Source of the DNA: Zasmidium citrigriseum
Lineage: Eukaryota > Ascomycota > Dothideomycetes > Mycosphaerellales > Mycosphaerellaceae
Reading direction: 5' to 3'
Assembly: GCA_002786025.1 (NCBI GenBank)
Contig: NHNW01000090.1
Span: 1 to 64,000, forward strand
DNA: 64,000 nucleotides
The notes beneath the pieces were generated by a model, which saw only the letters and a list, made by a program, of their open reading frames with translations, was not told where the DNA came from and searched no databases. Below, piece after piece: positions 10,915 through 22,914 of this stretch. The position numbers were made by a program, and so were the translations under genes. Each line of letters begins with the position of its first letter. Position 1 is the stretch's first letter.

Positions 10915-13900
10915 GTACTAAGTTACTAACTATTACCCGTAGTTAATAGTTATAACTTAGAGCCCTACGTAGTAGCCTAAATTTTGCCCGTTTAATATAA
11001 TTTTTGATTTAGAAAATAGCGTAGAATTAGGGCTTTCTAGTAATATAAAAATCGTATAGAGCGGGTTACTATATATAGTATAGTCGGGCATAGAAGTTCG
11101 AGGGTACGACGCTAAGCGTACTAAGAGTACCTCTAGACCCTAAAATTTAGGTTTCGGCGTAGCTAGCTCCTATACCTATTAAAGCCTAAGAGCTAGCTTT
11201 AGGCGGCGGCTTTAGCTTATTTAATTACTATACCTACGCTAGTCGCTTAAATTATACGATTTATTTCTTATATAAAAGCGCCGTATACGCGCTATATAGC
11301 GATATAAAAATTATATAAATCGAGCGACTAGCGTAGGTATAGTAATTAATTAAAGATATAGCCTACCCTAGCTAGCTTTAGTAGCCTTACTCCGCCGAAG
11401 CTTAGCTTTAGCGGATATAGATATAATAATACTACCCCTTTATAACGATATTATACGAGTACCTATAGTTAGAATTACTTAAAACTTAGAACTAAGCGAG
11501 TAATAATATACCTCTCGAATATATTTTAATCTTATAACTATAGCTATAACCTATATTAAATAGTATATACTAACTAGCCGTCGATAGTTAACCCCTTATC
11601 TAACGCTTAATCTACCGCCGAATCTACCGCTAAAGCGACTACTCTACCTACCCGCTAGTACCGTATATTAATAAGGGCTAGTAGTAGGATTAAGGGTACT
11701 ATTTACTAGTAAAATAGCGCCCTTAATCCTACTACTAGCCCCTCGCTATATACGCTTAAGGCGCTTAAAGGTACCTCGCTCGTCCTTTAGCGTATTTACT
11801 AGCTTATTAAGCGACTTTATCTTTCCTTTACTTACTCGGCCGTTAAGGTAATTATACGCTAGTAAGAACGAGCTACTATACTACTCCTTAGCGAGTCTAT
11901 AAACCTTATCGATAATCCGCTTACGTTAGCTTATAAATTAAGCGGTACCTAGTATAGCGAGCTTCTATTTAGTACCGTACTTAGACTCTATTACGAGTAC
12001 CGAAGGGCGGCCTTCGTATAGATAGCTATTATACTACTTAATCTATAATTCCCTTACTATACGTATATCCTTAAGGGTAGTAAATTTAAACTCGCTTAGT
12101 AATACCCTTAGTACTACTAGAGCGACTAGCGAATAGTCTATAAGGTACTAGTAAGGCGCTATATTAAAGAAGGTGTCGTTTATAGCGGCTAAGGCGTCGT
12201 TAATTAAGGGTAGGCTTACTACTATAGCCGCTAGAGGTAGGCTCGCTATAGTTACTATAGGAGTAGCGGTAATAGCCGCTACGGCTAGCGGTACGTTTAT
12301 AGTAGTAACTATAGTAATAGCGGCACTACTTAGTACTACTACCGTTACTAGTAGTCCCTATAGTACCGCTTAAAGTTACTAGCTCGACTATATAGCTAGA
12401 TCCGGTATTATAAGCTAGCTCGGCGCCTATAGTAGTCTTATAGCGTTATTAAGAGCTAGTATTAGACTCGTCGCCGTTAGTGTTATTATCGCTCTCTACG
12501 AGGTAGTTAATATAGATATTATTATCTACGTAATACCGTCTATAAGACCCTTTATCCCCTATAATAACTACGTATTATACTATACCCTAACGGCTAACTT
12601 CTCCCTCTATATCTACTTAAATATTATCTTTATAGTAGCGCTCTAGCCTAGATTAACGTTAGTTAATCGCTCTAAGTAAAGGGTAACCTATAGAGTAATA
12701 CGCTCTATATTAATAGATATAGGTTACGCTAGATTCTTAGTAACCGCTCGGATTACCGCTATAGTAAAGGACGGATATTATAGGTACTTAAAGATAGGAT
12801 AAGTCTATATCTTATACTATAGATACTACGCTATAAGGATAGCCGAGTCCTAAAGGAAGGCGACTCGTATATAGCGAAGGAGCTTAACGAAGGCTAGGCT
12901 AGTAACGTTACGATTAAAGATAGCGCGGTTATAGAAGGAATCGTCGGTCTAGGAGTCTAGCTATAGCTAGAGGGACTATTTAAGGTCTATAGGTAGAGTT
13001 ATAGTATTACGAGTAAGGAAATATCTACCTAGACGCTCTTTAAATCCCGCTATAAGGCGTATAAATCCTATAGGTAGGTTACTAAGATAGACGTTTAATA
13101 AGTTATTATAGTTCTAGTACCCTAGCGCTAAAAGTTAGCGACGTTAAGCTACCCTTAGCGAGCGATATCTCTATAACGCGACGGTTAATATTAACAATTT
13201 TTAGATTAGATGAAAGCGCTTAATAAGGCGATATAGCGCGGATTAAAATTATAAATTGTCGTCGTATATTAGTAGAGTAGTAGCGGTATAAAGCGGTAGT
13301 TAAATCTCGAAGGTTTAGTAAGCTACCTTAAAGGGCTCGCGCCCCGAGATCTATAGATTATAGCTAGCCGGCCGTCCGTTAGCCGGCTTTAAGCTTATCG
13401 AACTACTCGATTCGGTAACCTCTTTAACGACCTCTATAGTAACGCTACGTCGTTAGACGACGTCGATATTAAATACTAAGGGTAGCCGAAGGGTATACTC
13501 GAAGGTGTTTTAATCTAACGATAATATCTCGACTATAGCGTAGATAGTTAGTAGCTAAGGGTAGCTTTTAGTCGAGCTTTAAGATAGGCTTAAAGCTAGC
13601 TAAGCTAGCCGGCCGAAATCGATCGATTCTAAGGTACTACGCTATATCTTACACCTTCTAGCGTACTCGCGGCGGTATACCCGTTTATATAGTAATTTAG
13701 TATATAAAAGTATAAGGTAGAGGGATAAAGGAAGTACTATAGGTACTTACCTATACGCTATATCTACGAATATTCCGCTCTAAGCTCCTTAGCTATCCTC
13801 GTACCTACCTTACGGCCGCTATAAGTCTTCGCCTTACTCTTAATAGCTATAGATTTAAAGAGACTTATTAAAGAGCGAATCTACGAGCTCTAACTATAGC

Positions 13901-15185
13901 TAGCGGTATTATTACGAGCCGTAGAAGGAAATAACTTAATATTATACTAGCTCTTACGACTACTAAAGTCTAGCGGCGGCTTATAAGCGATATCCTTTAT
14001 AATAGTTAGTAAGGAAGTATATAAAGCCTATAGCCTATAGGGGTATATACCTATTGATATATTAACTATACGGCGAGGGCGGCTATTAGACACTATAGTA
14101 CGTTCTTATAGCGAGTAAAGGCGATATACTAAGTCGCCTCGAAGACGTAAGACACCTTAGTACGAGCTAGGCTAAATACTACGAGTATAGCCGGCTAGGT
14201 ACCCTCCGTATTTAATAACTAGCCGGCTAAGTCTATAAGGTTAGCGTTTCTTATATTATCGCTACGGACTAAGGTATAGTAGCGGAAGAGTATATTATAG
14301 AGCGTCCGTAGATTACTAAAGGTATAGTTACTACTACCTCCGTACTAGTAGGTGTCGATAGCGGCCTATAGCTACGAGCTATTATAGGTACCGTCTATAC
14401 GGTCTAGTCTACGATCCTCGTAAGTATCTAGCTTACGTTAGGCCTCTATAATCCTCTAGGCCTTTATTAACTCCTTAGTTACCTTACTCTTCTAGTAATA
14501 TAGATCCGGCTAGCTAACGCGTAGATTAGAGGTATATTAAGTAGTATATAGATAGCCTATCGCTATAACGTACCCCTTAAGTATTAAGGAGCTTATAATA
14601 ACGGCCTAACCCCTTACTTCCGCCTCTTTCTATCGTTTAGAGAGCCGTAAGGGCGTACGGCCGATAATATAGTCTTCTATAAAGAGTAGGAACTTCGCTT
14701 CGTATATATCGTCGCTTAGGTAGCCCTTATTAACGCTCTACGTCTATATAATAGTTAGAAATACTCGTATATTAAGTAAATAGGTAGCTAGACTCGAAAC
14801 TTATCGATTCGGGCGTTATATACTCGCTTCGTCGCTAGCGCCTTACTCTTATTAGCTAACGCGCGCGTACGCGCGACTACTATATTCTCTACGTTAATAA
14901 GTAAACTAGCTATAGTTTAACGGTAATTTTAAACTAAAAATCGTACGATATAGTAGTGTTTTAATAAAGATATAGAGGTACGGGCGATAGTAGATATAAC
15001 TAAAGTCGCTACTAAGACCCGGTAAGCTAGGCCGAGGTTATACTATAGGCTCGATAAACTCGCCTTCTATAGTAAAAGGGGTAGATTAGAAACTTAATAT
15101 TACGGTTTATAGGCCTTCTATAGACCGTTATTCCTTCGGAGAACGTTACTAAGTCGCGGATATACCGCTCTAAGTAAGGTATTTG
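10915..15185. repeat. RIP-degenerated repeat block B
   Basis: The signature matches block A: CA and TG are nearly absent (isolated exceptions near 12172, 13190, 13256 and 14054), TA and CG are frequent, and stops occur in every frame. The longest open frame is 66 codons. Both borders are sharp, about 10915 and 15185. At 4.3 kb the length suits a single dead transposon (a LINE, an LTR element with worn LTRs, or a DNA transposon), but I could not match coding motifs or flanking terminal repeats, so the class is left open. Confidence 0.87.
11222..11348. repeat. 26-bp perfect inverted repeat within block B
   Basis: Positions 11222-11247 (containing actatacctacgctagtcg) are exactly reverse-complementary to 11323-11348, with a 75-bp loop. 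Weaker complementarity seems to extend outward to about 11170 and 11400, around ctagcttta motifs. This is a fold-back structure that may be a terminal or subterminal hairpin of the degenerate element, or a nested MITE. Confidence 0.75.
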
Positions 15186-15514
15186 TAAACTATGCGGCAG
15201 AAGGTTCACAAATAGGCGGGCAGTCTGCTAACTAGCTAGAAACCCTGCTCAGGCGTGCACGTGCCCACTAAGCCGGCGTTCAGCAGCTGAAATTCGCGCC
15301 TGCTAACGTGCCTTCTCAGCCTACGAGTAGCACCTGGTGCATTAACAAGATGCAACCCAAGCCTGCGAAGTTTGGAAGGATCATGCTTGTTGCTGTCAGG
15401 TACAAAACTTCCGCAGCCGGGATCCGATGACCTTATTAGTCTGCGTCAAGGCGTATATCATTGTCCGACCTCATTTGGTTCCTCTAAGCGGACTTGTACA
15501 CTCACGGCGACAAC
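15186..15514 (+). promoter_or_regulatory. Upstream region of the carboxypeptidase gene
   Basis: About 330 bp of unmutated DNA separate RIP block B from the carboxypeptidase start codon. It must hold the promoter and 5' leader. No clear TATA box or regulator site was recognised. Confidence 0.35.
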
Positions 15515-17681
15515 ATGAGGTCAATTACGCTTACGGTAGCCGCTGCTAGCCTCGTGGCTGCTCAATTCCCAGCGGAGCCTCAAGGAATAAGCTACATCCG
15601 GTCGAAATGGAATCACAATGTGACTATTAGTTACAAGCAGGCATGCAAGAACCTCTCCGTCCGATTTCGATGTGGGAATTGACTCTTATCCAGACCTCCA
15701 TCTGCGAGACCACGCCGGGTGTGAGATCCTATGCTGGATACGTCCATCTTCCACCCGGGGCCTTGGAAGACTCTGGCGAGAACACGACATATCCGATCAA
15801 TACATTTTTCTGGTTCTTCGAGTCGCGGAAGGACCCACTGAATGCTCCGCTCAGCTTGTGGATGAACGGTAAAACCAGCTGTTTTTCGCCACTGCCTTAT
15901 CTCTGACCACCTTGTGCAACAGGCGGACCCGGCAGTTCAAGTCTACTCGGACTACTTGCAGAGAATGGGCCCTGCTATGTCAATCCGGACTCCAACTCCA
16001 CCACTCTCAATCCGTGGTCGTGGAACAATGAAGGCAGGGGTATCTCTCATTTATCGTGGGCATCTTTCACTGACATATCTACAGTCAACATGCTCTACCT
16101 CGATCAGCCCACTCAAGTCGGCCTTTCGTACGGTAAGTGCAAAGGAGAGAACATGTGCATGAAATAGCGACTGACAATTTGACTTGGGCAGATACGCTGA
16201 CCAACATAACGAACAACCTTGCCAGCGGCGACGTTACGGTCTTGAACGCAACAGATTCGACACCAGAACAGAACTCAACCTTTCTTGTTGGTACCTATGG
16301 CAGCCAAAACAGCAATCGCACGGCTCTCGGGTCTGTGAATGCTGCCATCGCTGCCTGGCATTTCCTACAAGCCTGGTTCCAAGAGTTCCCCGGTCACCAT
16401 CCCAACGACAATCGGCTCAGTCTTGCCACTGAAAGCTATGGCGGCAGATACGGTCCGGCTTTCTTCGCCTACTTCCAGGAGCAGAACGAGCGAATCCTCA
16501 ACGGCACCTGGGAAGCGAAGGGCGAGCAATACGTACTGGATCTCGATACTCTCATGCTAATCAACTCCTGCATCGATCGTCTGGTTATGTATCCGAGCTA
16601 CCCGCACATCGCCTACAACAATACGTATGGAATACAAGCTGTCAATGAGTCCGTGTATGAGGGCATGGTCGACGCCTTGTATCGCGAAGGAGGCTGCAAC
16701 GACCAGATTTACCATTGCCGGAACATGTCACTCATCTATGATCCGGAGAACAAGGGACACAATAAGACGGTCAACAAAATCTGTGCCGATGCCGAGAACT
16801 TCTGCTCGAGCAATGTTAGGGGCCCATATCTCGAGGTGTCGGGACGAAATTACTATGACATGGTGAGCAGATCGCGCGTACAACGACGTATAAGTACTTA
16901 TTGGGCCACAGGCAACTCTGGATCCAGATCCTTTCCCAGCGAATTTTTACAAGGGCTTCCTAAACCAGCCTTTCGTGCAGCGGGATATGGGAGTACCTCT
17001 CAACTGGTCCCAATCTTCGAGTGCTTCAAGTCGGGCTTTCAGAAGCATCGGAGACTATGTGCGGCCGGGCTGGCTGGAGGACCTCAGCTACCTGCTTGAG
17101 AACGGGATCAAAGTCACCATGGCATATGGTGACCGCGACTATGCATGCGTAAGTATGAATGGCTCTTGATAACCAACAGCGCTAACGCGGGGCAGAACTG
17201 GATTGGCGGCGAAGCAGTGTCTCTTGCCATCAACTATACCAATACTGACAAGTTCCATGCCGCTGGGTACACTGCGATCCAAACAAATGACTCATATTCT
17301 GGTGGCCAGGTTCGACAGTATGGAAACTTCAGTTTCTCCCGCGTCTACGAAGCTGGCCATGAGATTCCCTCCTATCAACCAGAGACCAGCTACAGGATAT
17401 TCATGCGAGCTTTGAACAATCTGGACATCGCTACCGGCACCGTAAACGTTACGTCGAGCAACGGCTCCGTCTATAGCTCCATCGGGACCGAAAACACCTG
17501 GCACATCAAGAACGACGACCCACCCGAGCCTCTGCAGTTCTGCTATATTCTCGATACCGCCACATGCACCGATGATCAGGTCGATTCTGTCTTGAATGGA
17601 ACGGGCCTTCTCAAAGACTACATTCTCATGGACAAGAACTCGACTTTGCTGTTTCCAGAACTCTTCTCTCCACCGAGGTAA
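15515..17681 (+). CDS. Secreted serine carboxypeptidase, peptidase family S10
   Basis: Releases C-terminal amino acids from peptides, probably outside the cell or in the vacuole. Seven exons: 15515-15640, 15694-15868, 15923-16039, 16085-16132, 16192-16862, 16912-17148, 17196-17681, giving about 619 aa. A signal peptide covers residues 1-16 (hydrophobic core ending VAA before QF). The family marks are all present: oxyanion NGGPGSSS near residue 100, catalytic Ser in ESYGG near 237, Asp in GDRDYACNW near 455, and His in AGHEIPSY near 513. N-glycosylation motifs (NxS/T) are abundant. Intron 1 appears to use a GC donor (cag|gcatgc). Intron 3 can use GT at 16040 or GC at 16034, a difference of two residues. 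The start is the first Met before the signal peptide. The gene is intact although it begins only about 330 bp from a RIP block, and it converges on the monooxygenase, with 148 bp between stop codons. Confidence 0.92.
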
Positions 17682-17829
17682 CGAACGGCAACGAGAAAGG
17701 GAGGCAGATTTCCCGAGCGTGTGCACAGGCCAGCGATACAGAAGACGATTACGAGCCACAACTGTGGTAGAATAGTTGATGAGGTGGTCATTGAGATAGC
17801 TGACGAGTATCTACAGAACCCAATATACC

Positions 17830-19318
17830 CTACCATGTCTCACTCAATACCGTCTTCCAGAAGCGATCATCTAATGACTTGGCAATCGTCAGCTGCTCCT
17901 CCAGAAACCGCCCTGCCTCTGCCAGACAGTCATATTGAAACCACCAGTGGAAGAGCCCAGGCCGAGTCACTACCACTCTGGTCAGCAACGAACCGAACGA
18001 ATTGCGCTCGATTTACTCACGCTCTGGCAACTCGCTCTCTGGCATTATCGACTTCACCTTCTGGATGTTCTCTTCTGCCATCTCAAACGACAGTGTCTCG
18101 GCCCTCGAACAGAGCTGCGTCACGCCCACTCTCGGCCGCCGCAGAGCTTCCCACAGCGCCAATCGCTGGGATACATCAGCTCCTGTTGCTGTCTCCATGA
18201 CCATACCAAGGACACCGGCATCTTCCACCGCTTGACTCGCTCCTTGGCCATGATCCGGACGCATTGGATGTGCAGCGTCGCCGAGGACCAGCAGCTTACC
18301 GAACTGAAGCTTTGGCAAGGGGTCGCGGTCGCCCACTTTCCAGAGATACATATCTCGCTCGTCGGAGCATCGAACGATCTCCTGGACAGAGTCGTCGAAG
18401 CCTTCTCTCTGGAGAAGCTCCAGTGCCGTCGCTCGATCGGTCTTTCTAATCCACTCTGGAGAGGGTGTTTGATTGCCGTCTGCAATGTCATAGATGACGA
18501 AGTTTTGGAGTGTATTGCTGACCTTGGATTAGCATTGAGCCCGCTAACGTACCAGTATAGGATAAGGGCCGGACAACTCACTTTCTACAGGGCGACTGAA
18601 AGATGCCGATTCGATCTGACGTCCCATTCCACACTGCGGCTCGTGTGCCTTCGCTGTGAAGCTTCTCGATCAACGGTCTTGTCTTTGAGTTCTTCATCAA
18701 CGTCTCCGTCGGCACCACGAATCGGATGCTCCGCAATTTTGAAAGCTTCGCTGGGCGTTCTTCTCCTAAGATCCATTTATGCGCCTTGGACCGGATGCCG
18801 TCGGCAGCAACGATCAAGTCTGCGAACAATGTCTCGCCGCTGGCCAGTCTGACCGAACCGTTTTGGGCGTCGTAGTCCACGACCCTTGACCCTTCCTGAA
18901 TCCTGACCGGAGGGCCTCCGACGACAGACGGATCGACAGCCTTATCTCTAAGAGCTTCGTGCAAGTCAACTCGATGGCAACACAGATGCGGCGCTCCGTA
19001 TGTTTCCTCGACGTTCATGTACCGTCTCGGCATAAACTCCGGTGGATGTCGGTCTGCTCGTATGTAATCCAGGCCATTCCATTCCGTGGCTCTGGCCTTC
19101 TTCAAATCGATTCCCAGACTCCTGAGGACCCTCGAGCAGTTCGGCGGCACTGTGACTGCATATCCAACTTCTCTCTTGCTAGGATCCTTTTCCAGAACGA
19201 GGACATTGTGGCCAGCCTTCCGGAGAGCAACACTGGCAGCTAGTCCGCCAATCCCGGCACCAACGACGATGACATTCAGAGCAGGCGTCTGCATCTGCGA
19301 TCCAGGAGAATCGGCCAT
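17830..19318 (-). CDS. FAD-dependent monooxygenase, salicylate hydroxylase-like
   Basis: A flavoprotein aromatic hydroxylase-type enzyme using FAD and NAD(P)H. The substrate is not known. Exons: 19318-18582, 18517-18021, 17969-17830, giving about 457 aa. The dinucleotide-binding VVGAGIGG lies near residues 18-25, an ADG(I)RSK DG-motif in the middle, and the FAD-ribityl GDAAHPM motif near residue 325, followed by QGASQAVEDA. The third exon supplies the usual C-terminal WFQYD segment after a 51-nt intron. Without it the frame would stop early, at 18013. An upstream in-frame Met at 19420 would add 34 Ser/Arg-rich residues. I prefer 19318 because its context is accATGG and the family begins there. 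It is divergent from the MFS gene at 20487, suggesting joint control of uptake and oxidation of an aromatic or similar acid. Confidence 0.9.
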
Positions 19319-20486
19319 GGTAGGGGATGGAGAACAAGACCTCGACTGCTTTCTCGGGCGTGAAATACTCGCCTGCGGCCCTGAGCTTCTCTTCTTGCTG
19401 CTAGAGTTGCGAGAGGACATGTTGGTCTAAAACAAGAAACGATATGAACGACCTCACTCATCTCACGGGGGAATCCTCACGACACGAGGCTAACTGGATC
19501 TACGGACTTTATACTCGTCATTCTTGGTCCTATGATGAAGTCCGTGGTGCACGGAGTCACTATCGGCCGACTTGTCCATCCAGACGTTTCCTAAGATTCT
19601 TCGTCGGACGCCTGGTTCTTTCGAACTACGTCCTTTAACGAGCAATGGACTAGCGTCGATATCTACATTCTTCTCCACTCGGTTCGGATCCGATCCCGAC
19701 CGTTCTCCTAACGATTCTACCCGCTTTCGCACCGCTCGGATATGTTCAGCCTCACGACCACGGTCTAGGGTCAAATCACAAATCGTGTGGAAGATGCCAT
19801 CGAAAGAGGAAATACCACTTGAAGGCGGCGCACACGTGGCAGGGAATGTCAATTACCAACCATCCTCGTACATCGTTCTTCGATTTACCTATAGCCCGTC
19901 CAGGTGGGTAAGTTAGGGCAGCGAGCCTGATGACTGATGGCCATACACACAGCTAGGGCCGCGCGGGAAACTAAACGGTACAAGCTGAATGAAAAACGAC
20001 CTAGATATCCGATTCGGCTTACAGCGCGAGCAAGAGTCCGTGATAGGCCAGGGCAGCAAAGATGAGGGTGCATTCGGCGAAACGAAAGCTTGCGCAGAGC
20101 TTGTCCTGCAGCCTTGAGAGCTTAAATGACATCGTTGCTCGGAGGATGGGCTCCTTTCAGCGGGCCCAATGTCCTGCGGCTCACGGTGAAGCGCACTTTG
20201 CGAGCCGCGTCGCGGCCTTGTTGACCGACACACCGGGTCATGACGAGCCTGAACGAATTTAGCAGTGTTGCAGCCCTATGATCTGGTTTTGAAGGATGCG
20301 GGAAGTGATCGCCGTGCAGCATATGCATGCTTTGATAAGGGAAGAATTCGCAATCCTCGAACTTTCTGCCGAGGAGGATGGAACTCGCGCGTGGACCTTT
20401 TGAAAAGGGACCACCTCCCGGGGCTGGTAGGAGGTGTTGGTCTTCTTCTTCGTAAGCCACCGGCGACGGCGTTTAGGAGACCAAAA
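19319..20486. promoter_or_regulatory. Divergent promoter region of monooxygenase and MFS transporter
   Basis: This 1.17-kb interval lies between two divergent start codons and contains no supportable gene. A TGATAA (HGATAR-type GATA-factor site) is at 20333-20338, about 150 bp upstream of the transporter. A single such hexamer is weak evidence of nitrogen control. Confidence 0.4.
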
Positions 20487-22161
20487 ATGGACAACGAGGG
20501 CAAGAAATTTGAAGCCGTCGACACGCGGTTGCCGAAGAATGAGAAGACAATCGATGATGCACTGATTTTCTTACGGCAGCACCAAGATGTCGAGACCTCA
20601 CTTGCTCAGGTTCCTTCGTACGTGCGGCGATTGAGGAGGAAGGTTGATTTCTATGTTATCTCTTTCTTGACAGTGTGCTACACGCTGAACTTCCTGGACA
20701 AGGTCTTGTACAACGTAAGTCATCCAAGTGGCTCGAGAATCTACACCAGATTGACAGATTCTACCAGTACTCCAATGTCATGGGCATCACCAGGTCTCTA
20801 GACCTGACCGGCAACGACTTCTCCAACGCCGCCTCCGCGTTCTACATCGCTGATACCGTCGCTGGGGTACCAAACGTCTTCTTGCTGCAGCTGCTTCCTA
20901 CTGGCAAATGGCTGGCTTTCTGCTTGTTCTGCTGGGGCGTTAGCACGTCCTGTCATGCTGCTTTGCAGAATTATGGCGGGCTGTTGACAGTCAGAGTGCT
21001 TTCGGGACTTTTCGAAAGCTGCGTACCATCCGCGTTGATGCTACTGAGCAGCCAGTACTTCACACGACGAGAGCAAGCTACTAGATTCTCCATCTGGTAC
21101 TGCGGTAGGCCTTTCATGAAGACCTTCGTTGACCAGTTCTAACGTCTTTCAGGTCTTGGCTTTGGCCAAATCATCGGCGGCCTGATCTCCTTCGCCTTCC
21201 AGCACGTCACCGGCTCATTCGAAGGCTGGCGAATCATGTTCCTCGCAGTCGGCCTCTTCACCGTCCTCTTCAGCATTGCGGTCTTCTTCCTAGTTCCCGA
21301 CACGCCGATGAAAGCATGGTTCCTGACCGACAAAGAGAAAGTGGCTTTGCTGAAGCATGTCAAAGCAAATCAGACGGGGATCGAGAATGCTCAATTCCAG
21401 CCCAGACAGCTCTGGGAAGGAGTGACGGATTTCCAAGTCTGGGCGATCTGTGCAGTTCTCCTCTTGCAAGGGACTGGTGGCGGTGTTGTGACCACGTATT
21501 CGTCCACACTGGTCGTGTCTTTCGGCTTCACACCCAAGATCGCTGCGTTGCTGCTGATGCCGTCCGGCCTGGTCTGCATAGCCTCTGCCTTGTTCGCTGG
21601 GATTGGATCTCGATATTTCGGACATCGCTGGGCCTTTTCTTTGCTCGTATCCGCGATTGGGATTGCTGGAGCTGCGATGCTGGCCTACATCCCACACGGA
21701 AATCACGCAGGTCTTCTGGCCAGCATCTACATGGTAAACTCCCTGACCGGTGCCGGGCCGCCAGAGTACCAATGGGGTCTTGGAAACACCGCAGGTCATA
21801 CCAAGAGAGCTTTTGTCAGTGCCATGCTGAACAGTGCGTTCACGGTTGGCAATGTTGTTGGGCCTCAGGTAAGCTGGTCGCTAGCGAGTCATTAGATGTA
21901 TGGCTGACATTTGCGCAATAGACGTTCAAAGCCAGCGAAAAGCCTGCTTACCAAACTGCCAAGGTATCGCTCGTTGCAACCTGGTCGGCGAGTGCTGGGG
22001 CCATCCTGATACTGGCGGTATACTATGTGATTGTCAACAGGGCAAGACAGCGTCGAGCTGGAACGGATGCTGACACAAACGACATGAGTGACGTGGAAGA
22101 TAGCAAGGCTTTTGCTGGGCTAACAGATAAGCAGAATCCTGCGTTCAGATACCAGTACTGA
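20487..22161 (+). CDS. MFS transporter, anion:cation symporter (Dal5/allantoate permease-like) family
   Basis: A plasma-membrane importer of an organic anion (the family carries allantoate, nicotinate, pantothenate, biotin precursors and similar). Exons: 20487-20714, 20768-21104, 21153-21868, 21922-22161, giving 506 aa with about 12 hydrophobic segments. Family cues are the cytosolic N-terminus, then DFYVISFLTVCYTLNFLDK in helix 1, the GNDFSNAASAFYIA segment, a WYCGLGFGQIIGG stretch after splicing, and a GLLASIYMVNSLTGAGP segment. The tail is hydrophilic and acidic (DMSDVEDSK). The start at 20487 is the first Met that places about 50 hydrophilic residues before helix 1. The open frame runs further upstream without another good Met. 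All introns are 48-53 nt with AG acceptors and keep frame. Its substrate is inferred only from the divergent monooxygenase. Confidence 0.9.
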
Positions 22162-22211
22162 GTACCAGGCTATTGACAAGCTGCCAGCCGCTTGCTTCTC
22201 CCACGTGCAAT

Positions 22212-22914
22212 TTAACGACATGCCTCATACACATTGTTATCATAGATCATGGCCACAACAACCGAAGGCTGATCAGAATAGACAATCGCCATATTCATCT
22301 CCACCAAATCGGTGAACGTCGATGGGAAGGTGGAATAGCTGAAGTTTCCAGGGATGTCTTGGTTTGGCCCCGGGTTGAAGATCAAGCTGTGGTATACGAA
22401 GGATCCGTCTTGTTTACGACCAGCTGCCTGCAGGTTGCACGCTGTGGGAGGTGCCAAGCTGTTCTGGAGATTCGTTACGCATACGTCTGGATACACGTTA
22501 GCTGAAATTGCTCAGTCGATGGATTGAGGGTCGCCGTACAGTAAATGCTCTTCTGGTTGAAAGTCTTGTACCCTGAGTCCGACTTCAGGTTCCAAGACGG
22601 CATATGCCCTTCTCTTGGGATAGAAAGAGCGCCGGCTCCAATGACCTGGTATTCACACATCAGCATTCCATCACGCCAGAAACTCTACATCATGGTCATA
22701 CATTTGGAGCACTAGGGAACTTGACAACCAGCTGTCCGGGCCCAGTAACATAGTCCAGAGCATGATACTGCATAGGATTCGGCGATGAGTAGTTGACAGG
22801 TGAGAGCTCCGGAATCAAGCCCGTTCCGAGAGTCGTGGTGTCGAAGTTGTCATTGAACGTTCGGCATGCTGCTGATGCCAGGCCGGCGAAGGCGAGGGTC
22901 TTTAGAAGAGACAT
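22212..22914 (-). CDS. Small secreted protein, unknown function
   Basis: Exons: 22914-22702, 22645-22540, 22486-22212, giving 197 aa. A clear signal peptide (MSLLKTLAFAGLASAA, cleavage before CRTF) is followed by a mature chain of about 180 residues with few cysteines: the first right after cleavage and others in YYVCVTN, TACNLQ and the C-terminal YEACR. That pattern would suit two disulfides. Intron 2 is taken as the 53-nt version (22487-22539) because it has a GCTAAC branch site before its CAG. A 38-nt alternative also keeps frame. I do not recognise the family. Size, secretion and location beside RIP-mutated repeats make it a candidate effector or wall protein, which is inference only. Confidence 0.75.

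Noticed and set aside
12173..12373. 66-codon open frame in RIP block B (Ile/Val/Ala/Thr-rich)
   Set aside because: It lies in CA/TG-free DNA, reads as TA/GC-step low-complexity sequence and has no domain. It is a chance frame.
17935..18852. 305-codon plus-strand frame
   Set aside because: Antisense to exons 1-3 of the FAD monooxygenase, whose motifs and splicing are convincing.
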